Assembly: GCA_003446605.1 (NCBI GenBank)
Contig: DMDF01000030.1
Coordinates: forward strand, 1-5,680
Source: Anaerolineaceae bacterium
GTDB taxonomy: Bacteria > Chloroflexota > Anaerolineae > Anaerolineales > Anaerolineaceae
Length of the DNA: 5,680 nucleotides
Reading direction: 5' to 3'
Shown here: one piece after another, positions 1 to 5,680 of the stretch
How positions within the stretch are numbered: position 1 is the first letter of the stretch
How the letters are laid out: each line of letters opens with the position of its first letter
The notes under the pieces: generated by a model
Told to the model about the DNA's origin: nothing
The model's input: only the letters and a program-made list of their open reading frames with translations
The model's database searches: none
Position numbers and translations under genes: made by a program

Positions 1-525
1 CGAAAAGGCATCGAGGTAGATGAGACCCTGCGCACCAATCAAAAGGATGTTTGGGCGATAGGTGATGCGACCGGGAAATCGATTCTGGCTCATGTTGGCA
101 TACAGCAGGGCATCATCTGTGGTGAGAATATCATGGCAAATAACGCGATGCTCCGTAAGATGGATTACGGGGTGATTCCCGCGGTGATCTATTCCATCCC
201 TGAAGTTGCCACTGTGGGAATTATCCCGGAGGATTTGTCTCAGGTGCGTGTGGAAAAAATTCCATTCAGTGTAAACTTGCGTGCCAATATTGAAGATTAC
301 CCGGATGGTTTTATTAAATTATGGATGCGGGATGGAAAGCTGCTGGCGGTGCAGGCAATTGGTCACAATGTTTCAGAGATCATTCAAGAATTCGCGAATA
401 TGATCGCTCTGGAAACGCCTGTCGAAAAAGTAGCTGAAATCATTCATGCCCATCCATCTTATGCTGAAATGGCGCGATCGGCTTTTGCATATACACTTGG
501 GAAAGCGGTTGATTTTTACCTGTAG
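1..525 (+). CDS. lpdA: Dihydrolipoamide dehydrogenase-like flavoprotein, 3' part
   Basis: The frame is open from base 1 and ends at TAG 523-525, giving the last 175 residues of a protein whose start lies upstream. Residues 17-33 (VWAIGDATGKSILAHVG) are the second FAD-binding segment of the pyridine nucleotide-disulfide oxidoreductases, with Asp22 as the expected FAD-contacting acid. Residues ~55-170 form the dimerisation domain, starting at the typical YSIPEVATVG. Near the end, HAHPSYAE (residues 149-156) matches the dihydrolipoamide dehydrogenase motif, in which His151 and Glu156 form the catalytic base pair supplied to the partner subunit. The family enzyme reoxidises the dihydrolipoyl group of 2-oxoacid dehydrogenase or glycine cleavage complexes, passing electrons through FAD to NAD+ in the cytoplasm. 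The redox-active CxxxxC and the NAD-binding domain lie outside the window, so a related reductase cannot be fully excluded, though the HxHP...E ending favours Lpd. It has no visible functional link to the downstream genes. Confidence 0.85.
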   Translation, partial: RKGIEVDETLRTNQKDVWAIGDATGKSILAHVGIQQGIICGENIMANNAMLRKMDYGVIPAVIYSIPEVATVGIIPEDLSQVRVEKIPFSVNLRANIEDYPDGFIKLWMRDGKLLAVQAIGHNVSEIIQEFANMIALETPVEKVAEIIHAHPSYAEMARSAFAYTLGKAVDFYL

Positions 526-556
526 TTTTTCCATCCGGGGGACTAGATGGCAAAAA
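526..556. repeat. Imperfect inverted repeat just after the lpd stop codon
   Basis: TTTTTCCATC (526-535) is mirrored by GATGG-C-AAAAA (546-556). This gives a 5-bp CCATC/GATGG stem, extended by five A-T pairs beyond a single bulged C, around a 10-base loop. It begins immediately after the lpd stop codon. No T run follows it on either strand, so it is not a canonical intrinsic terminator, although it could weakly attenuate read-through or protect the lpd 3' end. Its right arm covers the place where a -35 element for the mreB promoter would fall. The fold is read by eye only. Confidence 0.35.
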
Positions 557-565
557 GTGGTATCA

Positions 566-574
566 TGTTATAAT
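566..574 (+). promoter_or_regulatory. Extended -10 promoter of the mre cluster
   Basis: TGT followed by TATAAT (566-574) is a perfect consensus -10 hexamer with the TG-N extension used by the housekeeping sigma factor. The hexamer occupies 569-574, so transcription should start near 581-582, leaving a leader of about 47 bases before the mreB start. No good -35 is seen: the 17-bp-spaced hexamer is GATGGC, which fits the rule that extended -10 promoters can do without one. The site lies in the only sizeable non-coding stretch of the window, directly ahead of mreB. Confidence 0.65.
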
Positions 575-580
575 ATTGCC

Positions 581-600
581 CAATTTTGTGGGTAAAATTG
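581..600. promoter_or_regulatory. Perfect 7-bp dyad at the predicted mreB transcription start
   Basis: CAATTTT (581-587) and AAAATTG (594-600) are exact reverse complements separated by GTGGGT. The dyad starts about where transcription from the extended -10 element should begin. It could be an operator for a repressor covering +1 to +20, or a small hairpin at the 5' end of the mRNA. It does not mask the Shine-Dalgarno sequence at 618-622. The symmetry is seen directly; any regulatory role is inference. Confidence 0.4.
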
Positions 601-617
601 ATGATATCTAACACCAC

Positions 618-622
618 AGGAG
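618..622 (+). promoter_or_regulatory. Shine-Dalgarno site that fixes the TTG start of mreB
   Basis: AGGAG lies six bases before TTG 629-631. Going upstream in the mreB frame, no ATG or GTG occurs before the in-frame TGA at 602-604, and no other start codon sits at a good distance from this site. It therefore decides the choice of a TTG initiator. Confidence 0.75.
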
Positions 623-628
623 TCCCGA

Positions 629-1693
629 TTGGTTGCAAATCCATTTAACTGGCTTTTAGGCTTGTTCTCACTTGACTTGGGGATTGATCTGGGAACAGCT
701 AATACATTGATTTATGTGCGCGGAAAAGGGATTATTGTGCAGGAACCATCCTGGGTAGCGATCGAAAAACGGTCCCGCAAACCAATTGCGATTGGAACGC
801 AAGCGAAACAGATGGTAGGAAGAACCCCTGCGAATGTGATTACGATAAGACCTATTCGAGATGGGGTTATTTCAGAGTTTGAAATTACCCAGGCAATGCT
901 GGCGTATTTCATCGGACGTGTACATCAACAGGCGATCGTTCCCATGCCGCGCCCGCGCGTGGTGATCGGTATTCCATCCGGAGCTACGGAAGTTGAAAAA
1001 AGAGCCGTGTATGATGCTGCCATGGCAGCCGGTGCGCGGGAAGTATATTTGATTGAAGAACCTATTGCTGCCAGCTTAGGAGCAGGATTGCCTTTGGCGG
1101 ATGTGGCAGGAAGTATGATTGTGGATATTGGTGGGGGTACTTCTGAAATTGCCGTGTGTTCGATGGGTGGGATCGTTGTATCGCGGTCGTTGCGCGTGGC
1201 AGGTGATGAGATGGATCAGGATATCATCGAATACGTGCGCAATAAATACAGCCTGTTTGTTGGGGAACGCATGGCGGAACAAATCAAATGGGAGATCGGT
1301 TCGGCTTATCCCTTTGAAACAGAAAAAACCATGCAGATCAAAGGAAGAAATCTTATCAACGGTTTGCCAGAAGCAATTGAGATATCTTCAATTGAGATCC
1401 GTGAAGCCTTGAATAATTCTATCCAGGTAATTATTGATACTATCAAAAGTGCGCTGGATGAGGTCCCCCCTGAAATTGGGGCGGACCTGCTTGATACTGG
1501 CATCTGTCTGGCGGGTGGTGGATCATTGTTGAATGGCATGGTGCTGCGATTAGCTGAAGAATTAAAAATGCATGTCTGGCTTGCTGAAGACCCGATGACA
1601 TGTGTTGCTCGTGGAGCAGGAATTGTTTTGGAAGACTTGGATCGATTCAAAAGTTTGTTGGTCGATATTGACGGGAACAGACAACGAATTTAA
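629..1693 (+). CDS. mreB: Rod shape-determining protein MreB (bacterial actin)
   Basis: This is a 354-residue actin-fold ATPase that polymerises into membrane-bound filaments and guides the wall-elongation complex. The nucleotide-binding motifs are all visible: phosphate 1 at DLGIDLGTANTLIY (16-29), VVIGIPSGATEVEKRAV (111-127), IEEPIAASLGAGLP (142-155), phosphate 2 at VDIGGGTSEIAV (165-176), VGERMAEQIKWEIGSAYP (211-228), and the adenosine loop GICLAGGGSLLNG (291-303). Residues 1-15 are short and hydrophobic (FNWLLGLF), suiting direct membrane attachment. Length is close to the usual 330-350. The start is TTG, supported by AGGAG six bases upstream; no ATG or GTG is available in frame. The family usually has DRG before the adenosine loop, where this protein has DTG (289-291). 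It is the first gene after the promoter and is followed by mreC after 35 bases. MreB is preferred over its relative Mbl because this is the single copy, heading mreCD. Confidence 0.97.
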   Translation: MVANPFNWLLGLFSLDLGIDLGTANTLIYVRGKGIIVQEPSWVAIEKRSRKPIAIGTQAKQMVGRTPANVITIRPIRDGVISEFEITQAMLAYFIGRVHQQAIVPMPRPRVVIGIPSGATEVEKRAVYDAAMAAGAREVYLIEEPIAASLGAGLPLADVAGSMIVDIGGGTSEIAVCSMGGIVVSRSLRVAGDEMDQDIIEYVRNKYSLFVGERMAEQIKWEIGSAYPFETEKTMQIKGRNLINGLPEAIEISSIEIREALNNSIQVIIDTIKSALDEVPPEIGADLLDTGICLAGGGSLLNGMVLRLAEELKMHVWLAEDPMTCVARGAGIVLEDLDRFKSLLVDIDGNRQRI

Positions 1694-1728
1694 TCCTCTC
1701 TTACTGGTATCATTTATATAGGTGAAAC

Positions 1729-2565
1729 ATGCGTATCGATTCTCCGCGCACGCTTAGGACCATCGTTATCACTCTGGTTGTGATCGGGGTCATTTTGTTG
1801 GCATTCAGTGGGATTCTGAGACCTGTCTTTGGGAAGGTGATGGATCCATTTATTAAAATACAGGGTTGGCTTTCCAGCCAATTTCTAGCAGTTTATGATT
1901 TCTTTACGCTCCCTCGCGATGTTACCGATCTGATAGCTGAAAATACTGAATTAAAAAATGAAGTATCTCAACTTCAGAGCCAAGTGATTGAACTGCAGGA
2001 ACAATTAAGTGAAGCGGATATTCTCTATGCCCTGCTGGATTTTGCCAGGGCTAAACCAGAGAATACCTATGTGGCTGCCTCCGTGATTGGTCGTGACCCA
2101 AATCCATTCATGCACTATTTGATCATCGATCACGGATCGGATGATGGCTTACGGTATGGCATGCCTGTAGTTACACAACAGGGTTTGGTGGGGAAGATTG
2201 ACGCGGTTACAGCCAGCGCAGCCCGAGTGCAGTTGATCACTGATCCAGATTCCACCATCAACGTCAGGATGCAATCGCTTAATGAGGAAGCTCAGTTGAT
2301 CGGCTCGATAACAGGTGATATCGAACTTACCATGATCCCGACCGATGTGAATTTGCAAGCTGGTGAAATCTTGCTTACATCAGGGCTAGGTGGTACTTAC
2401 CCGGCAGACATTGTTGTTGGTCAAGTTATGAATGTTCAGCACAAAGAGAATGATATTTTTCAATCCGCTGTGGTGCAATCGGAAATAGATTTCTCGACGC
2501 TGCGAGCGGTACTGGTGATCACCAACTTTACTGCTATTGATATTGATCTGCTGACCAATGATTGA
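1729..2565 (+). CDS. mreC: Rod shape-determining protein MreC
   Basis: This 278-residue bitopic membrane protein connects the cytoplasmic MreB filament with PBP2 outside the membrane, and is thought to activate PBP2. Residues 1-10 are basic and cytoplasmic, and residues ~11-30 form one membrane helix (TIVITLVVIGVILLAFSGIL). Residues ~64-98 are a heptad-like coiled coil rich in Leu, Glu and Gln, used for dimerisation. The rest is the beta-rich MreC domain, with the family features GMPVVTQQGLVGKI (144-157), VQLITDPDSTINVRM (167-181) and TSGLGGTYPADIVVGQV (217-233). The length is normal. The ATG start has AGGTGA (1720-1725) just upstream with a short three-base spacer. It sits between mreB and mreD, with only 12 bases to mreD, so co-transcription is very likely. 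A TATATA stretch ahead of the start could add weak internal promoter activity, but this is uncertain. Confidence 0.95.
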   Translation: MRIDSPRTLRTIVITLVVIGVILLAFSGILRPVFGKVMDPFIKIQGWLSSQFLAVYDFFTLPRDVTDLIAENTELKNEVSQLQSQVIELQEQLSEADILYALLDFARAKPENTYVAASVIGRDPNPFMHYLIIDHGSDDGLRYGMPVVTQQGLVGKIDAVTASAARVQLITDPDSTINVRMQSLNEEAQLIGSITGDIELTMIPTDVNLQAGEILLTSGLGGTYPADIVVGQVMNVQHKENDIFQSAVVQSEIDFSTLRAVLVITNFTAIDIDLLTND

Positions 2566-2577
2566 GATGCCCTTTTT

Positions 2578-3081
2578 ATGGAAACTCTGCTTTCATCTCT
2601 TTTGATCCTTTTATTTACATCCGTGCAACTGGCAGTTGTAAGCCGTTTGCCTCTGCAGCATGGAATGGCTGATATCGTGCTGCTTCTTATCATTGCATGG
2701 AGCCTGAATCGGCAAGCAAAACATTTTTATATTCCAGCCTTGATCGCAGGAGCGGTCATTACTTTCATCTCGTCAGTACCGGTTCCGGGTGTACTGGTCA
2801 GCTATATGCTTGCCGCGGTCCTGACCAGAGTACTTGTGAATCGCCTTTGGGAAATGCCCGTATTCTCGATGTTGATTATTACGATCGTAGCGACCATCTC
2901 GCAACATCTGATTTACATCATCATCAGTCAGATCCGTGGTATACCAATACCCTTGACGCAGAGCTTGAATCAAATAACCCTACCTAGTGTATTTTTGAAT
3001 GTTATTCTGGCACTTCCAGTGTATCTGATTGTGCAAGATGTTCAGAAGTATGTGTATTATGAAGCAGAAAATGAAAAATAA
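2578..3081 (+). CDS. mreD: Rod shape-determining protein MreD
   Basis: This is a 167-residue, strongly hydrophobic integral membrane protein of the elongation complex; its family works with MreC and PBP2. About six membrane segments can be read at roughly residues 4-22, 31-44, 52-66, 70-90, 95-118 and 133-153, followed by a short charged tail. MreD proteins share little sequence, so the call rests on size (usual 160-180), hydrophobic pattern, and position directly after mreC and before pbp2. The ATG lies 12 bases after the mreC stop with only a weak ribosome site (GAGATG, 2564-2569), which suggests translational coupling to mreC. Its 3' end overlaps the start of the next gene. Confidence 0.88.
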   Translation: METLLSSLLILLFTSVQLAVVSRLPLQHGMADIVLLLIIAWSLNRQAKHFYIPALIAGAVITFISSVPVPGVLVSYMLAAVLTRVLVNRLWEMPVFSMLIITIVATISQHLIYIIISQIRGIPIPLTQSLNQITLPSVFLNVILALPVYLIVQDVQKYVYYEAENEK

Positions 3082-5128
3082 TAATAGTGTCAACACATTA
3101 GAAAAGTGGCGGTTTAAATCGCTGTATATTTTGATGGTGATCATTTTTGTATTCTATGGATTCCGCCTTTTTAGCTTGCAGATTATAGATGGTGAGGATT
3201 ACACAGAACAAGCTGAAGAAAACCGCACTACCAATATCAGCATAGCGACCGAGAGAGGGGTTATCTACGACCGTAATGGTATCGTACTGGCAAAGAATGC
3301 TGCGTCTTATAACGTCACCATAACACCAGCGGATTTACCTCTGGACGAAGGAGCGATGCAAGCGATCTATCGCGAACTTTCCGAGATTGTAGATGTTCCT
3401 GTAACGAATGGGGAATTGACCGATGAAGTGGTGAAAACGTTCTCTCCATGCAATACTGATCTGGGAATTGCAGAGATTGTGATCATTGCCGATACCAACG
3501 CACCCTATACTCCCATGCAGGTGAAGTGCGATATTGATGAAGAGACTGCTATGCTGATTGAATCGAAAGCGGAGGAATTGCCGGGCGTGGAGATCGAAAT
3601 AGAACCAATTCGTGAATACCCAACCGGGGAACTCACTTCTGAGATCATTGGCTTTTTAGGACCTATTCCTGAATCCCTGGAAGACTACTATACCGAATTG
3701 GGGTTTGTGCCTGGACGGGATAAAGTAGGGTATGCCGGAGTGGAAGCCACTATGCAGGAAGAGTTGGGGGGATCAAATGGACTGCGTGTAGTCGAGGAAG
3801 ATGTGGCTGGAAAAGTAATTCGCGATCTGGAACTGCCTGTTGACCCTGAACCTGGTTTGAACATCAAATTAACCATAGATACACGCTTGCAAGAAGCTGC
3901 TAAAGCGGCGCTGGTAGGAAATATCGATTGGTGGAACCGTTGGTTCAATGATGTACGTTTTACCAATGGTGTTGTGATCGCGATGAACCCTAAAACAGGG
4001 GAAATCCTGTCACTGGTTTCTTACCCAACCTACGAAAATAACCGGATGGCACGCTTTATCCCAGCCTATTATTATGAACAATTAAGTGCTGATCCGAATC
4101 GTCCACTTTTTAATCACGCCATCTCGGCTGAACACCCTCCAGGTTCCGTGTATAAGATCGTGACAGCTATCGGTGCGATCAATGAAGGGGTGGTTTCACC
4201 CTATCAAAGTTTGATCACGCCTTATTCCATTACCATCACCGAGAAATATGCAGAAAATGATGCCGGAACACCCCGTGAATTTGTAGACTGGAAAGAGGGA
4301 GGGCATGGACAGGCGAATTTCTTCAAGGGTCTTTCACAATCAGTGGATGTGTATTTCTACAAAATCAGTGGTGGTTATCAGGATGAGGTGAAAGAAGGTC
4401 TTGGCATTTGGCGGATGAGTGAATATGCCAAAGCGCTCGGTTATGGTGAGATTACAGGCATTGAATTACCGGGAGAGGCAAATGGACTTGTTCCTACACC
4501 TACCTGGAAGCGTATTAACTTGAGTGAAGTTTGGTCCACCGGAGACACCTATATCGCAGGAATGGGACAGGGATATGTTCTAGCAACTCCGTTGCAAATA
4601 CTCACTTCGTATGCTATTGTAGCCAATGATGGTGTTTACATGAAACCAACTGTCATCGAGGAGATTATCGATGAAAATGGCAATGTGGTGCAACCTTTTG
4701 AACCGCAAGAGGTATGGGATATCACAACTGATCCATTGATTGAAATTTACGATGAAAACAACCTTCCCACCGGAGAGAAAAAGGTGGTTGAATCGTGGGT
4801 GCTCGATATGACGCAGCAAGCGTTGCGTATGACAGTAACAGAAGGGACAGCCCTGAGTATTTTTGAAGGAATGGAAATACCCACATCTGGCAAAACCGGA
4901 ACGGCGGAATATTGCGATAATATTGCGCAAGAGCAAGGATTATGTGAACCGGGCAACTGGCCAGCCCATGCCTGGTATGTGGGATATGGTCCAACGGATG
5001 ATCCGGAAATTGCGGTGATCGCATTTGTCTACAATGGTACGGAAGGATCCAGTGTGGCAGCCCCTATTGTGCGCCAGGTGCTTGAGGCTTACTTTGAATT
5101 AAAAGCCATTGATGAAGGGAACGAATAA
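3071..5128 (+). CDS. mrdA: Penicillin-binding protein 2, elongation-specific transpeptidase
   Basis: This is a class B PBP that makes the 4-3 or related peptide crosslinks of side-wall peptidoglycan on the outer face of the membrane; it is the target of beta-lactams such as mecillinam in model species. With the ATG at 3071 it has 685 residues: a short basic tail, one membrane helix (~15-39), a dimerisation/pedestal domain starting at ERGVIYDRNGIVLA (61-74), and the transpeptidase domain. Catalytic motifs are complete: SVYK with nucleophile Ser359 and Lys362, SVD (424-426) in place of SxN, and KTGT (608-611). GMGQGYVLATPLQ (497-509) is also typical. Four cysteines occur outside the membrane, in two pairs: 127/153 in the pedestal and 615/625 just after KTGT. 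The start is uncertain. In-frame ATGs at 3038, 3050 and 3059 and a TTG at 3029 are also open. I chose 3071 because it gives the smallest overlap with mreD (11 bases) and follows AGCAG. ATG 3059 is the best alternative. Confidence 0.94.
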   Translation: MKNNNSVNTLEKWRFKSLYILMVIIFVFYGFRLFSLQIIDGEDYTEQAEENRTTNISIATERGVIYDRNGIVLAKNAASYNVTITPADLPLDEGAMQAIYRELSEIVDVPVTNGELTDEVVKTFSPCNTDLGIAEIVIIADTNAPYTPMQVKCDIDEETAMLIESKAEELPGVEIEIEPIREYPTGELTSEIIGFLGPIPESLEDYYTELGFVPGRDKVGYAGVEATMQEELGGSNGLRVVEEDVAGKVIRDLELPVDPEPGLNIKLTIDTRLQEAAKAALVGNIDWWNRWFNDVRFTNGVVIAMNPKTGEILSLVSYPTYENNRMARFIPAYYYEQLSADPNRPLFNHAISAEHPPGSVYKIVTAIGAINEGVVSPYQSLITPYSITITEKYAENDAGTPREFVDWKEGGHGQANFFKGLSQSVDVYFYKISGGYQDEVKEGLGIWRMSEYAKALGYGEITGIELPGEANGLVPTPTWKRINLSEVWSTGDTYIAGMGQGYVLATPLQILTSYAIVANDGVYMKPTVIEEIIDENGNVVQPFEPQEVWDITTDPLIEIYDENNLPTGEKKVVESWVLDMTQQALRMTVTEGTALSIFEGMEIPTSGKTGTAEYCDNIAQEQGLCEPGNWPAHAWYVGYGPTDDPEIAVIAFVYNGTEGSSVAAPIVRQVLEAYFELKAIDEGNE

Positions 5129-5152
5129 CAACGTGGAAAAACTAGAACAAAA

Positions 5153-5680
5153 ATGAAGGATTTTCGTATTAAAGGGATTGGCGATGTTTTATTGGTGCAG
5201 ATGGAGGAGGGGGATTGGGATGGTGAATTGAAAGCATTGCTGACGTATATCGAAACGCGCGGTGATTTCTTTAAAAGCGCGAAAATTGCCATTGATGTTG
5301 GCGAGAGAAAAGTAAAAGCGGTTCAGATGGCAGATCTGCGGGATGGACTGGCGGAACGGCAGGTGAACCTGGTTGCTTTGTTTGCCAAATCAAAACAAAC
5401 CGTAGCAACGGCACGCACTTTTGGGCTCGAAACGGAACCGGAAAATATTCGTACACTAGCAAATTCTAAAAAGCAAGAATCCCTTTATGGCGGGGAGAAC
5501 GCGATCCTCTACTCCCACACCCTTCGGGCCGGCATGAAGGGAAAATATCCCGGGGGGGGGGTCGTGGTGGGGGGTGTCAATACGGGGGGGGGGGTTTTGG
5601 CAGATGGGAATGTGGTCATCTGGGGGGGTGGGGGCGGGGGGGGGGCAGCCGGAGCTAAAGGAGGGAAAAAGGCTGTCATC
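5153..5680 (+). CDS. minC: Septum site-determining protein MinC, 5' part, with doubtful 3' sequence
   Basis: The frame runs from ATG 5153 to the last base of the window (176 codons, no stop), so the gene is cut off. MinC binds FtsZ and, with MinD, blocks septum formation away from mid-cell. Residues 1-~100 (MKDFRIKGIGDVLLVQ, then IAIDVGERKVKAVQMADLRDGL) fit the N-terminal FtsZ-inhibiting domain. A linker (~100-115) follows, then the C-terminal beta-helix domain that binds MinD: ILYSHTLRAGMKGKYPG (118-134) and VLADGNVVIWG (148-158) are recognisable. Between and after these, expected conserved residues are replaced by glycines (135, 136, 141, 146, 147, 159-161, 163, 164), encoded by G runs. This is probably sequence error rather than a changed protein. 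The ATG lies 24 bases after the pbp2 stop, in the same frame, with only a distant, poor GGAAA ribosome site. A minD gene would be expected next but is not in view. Confidence 0.85.
   Translation, partial: MKDFRIKGIGDVLLVQMEEGDWDGELKALLTYIETRGDFFKSAKIAIDVGERKVKAVQMADLRDGLAERQVNLVALFAKSKQTVATARTFGLETEPENIRTLANSKKQESLYGGENAILYSHTLRAGMKGKYPGGGVVVGGVNTGGGVLADGNVVIWGGGGGGGAAGAKGGKKAVI
5510..5650 (+). other. Suspected low-quality sequence with G runs
   Basis: Runs of 10 (5552-5561), 6 (5569-5574), 11 (5584-5594), 7 (5622-5628), 5 (5630-5634) and 10 G (5636-5645) crowd into about 95 bases, while no comparable run occurs in the preceding 5.5 kb. The minC frame is kept through all of them, so bases appear substituted by G rather than inserted. 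The affected codons are ones where the MinC family keeps His, Val, Asp, Ala, Glu, Arg and Leu. This fits G-biased miscalls at a thinly covered contig end. The protein sequence here should not be trusted. Confidence 0.7.

Noticed and set aside
133..525. A separate 130-residue gene starting at ATG 133
   Set aside because: The frame is open back to base 1, and the upstream residues contain the FAD-binding motif of the same Lpd protein, so ATG 133 is an internal methionine.
1119..1412. Overlapping 97-codon frame inside mreB on the + strand
   Set aside because: It lies wholly inside well-conserved mreB and has no recognisable domain, so it is a frame shadow.
4580..5024. Overlapping antisense frames of 69-118 codons within pbp2
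   Set aside because: They lie opposite the conserved transpeptidase domain, overlap each other in different frames and show no family features; I take them as chance.
5129..5152. Terminator or promoter between pbp2 and minC
   Set aside because: The 24-base gap holds no stem with a T run and no -10/-35 pair, so the genes are treated as one transcript.
5552..5645. G-quadruplex-forming region
   Set aside because: The G runs formally fit a quadruplex pattern, but they replace conserved minC codons and look like miscalled bases, so no structure should be inferred from them.

Overview
The window looks like an ordinary piece of a bacterial chromosome, with moderate G+C and all genes on the + strand. 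It carries a cell-shape (elongasome) gene cluster. In order it holds the 3' part of a dihydrolipoamide dehydrogenase-like gene (1-525), a promoter region of about 100 bases (526-628), mreB (629-1693), mreC (1729-2565), mreD (2578-3081), a class B penicillin-binding protein 2 gene (mrdA/pbp2, about 3071-5128), and the first 176 codons of minC (5153 to the window end). The MinC and PBP2 sequences resemble, from memory, those of Chloroflexota, probably class Anaerolineae. That placement is an inference, not something the sequence proves.

The lpd-like gene ends just before a strong extended -10 element (TG-N-TATAAT). A perfect 7-bp inverted repeat lies about where transcription should start. Next come a good Shine-Dalgarno sequence and a TTG start for mreB. 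From mreB onward the genes are tightly packed: gaps of 35, 12 and 24 bases, plus a mreD/pbp2 overlap. I see no terminator between them, so they are probably one transcript.

The products form one system. MreB filaments lie under the membrane. MreC (one membrane helix, coiled coil, extracytoplasmic beta domain) and MreD (multispanning) link them to PBP2, the transpeptidase that crosslinks new side-wall peptidoglycan. MinC inhibits FtsZ polymerisation and helps place the division septum. The cluster therefore joins elongation to division-site control. No RodA glycosyltransferase gene is seen in the window.

The last ~170 bases are suspicious. The reading frame of minC stays open to the last base, but conserved positions of its C-terminal domain are replaced by glycine codons made of long G runs. 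This looks more like base-calling error at a contig end than biology. I found no mobile element, CRISPR array, RNA gene or convincing new system. The points most worth checking are the G-run artefact, the dyad at the mreB promoter, and two cysteine pairs in the extracytoplasmic part of PBP2.
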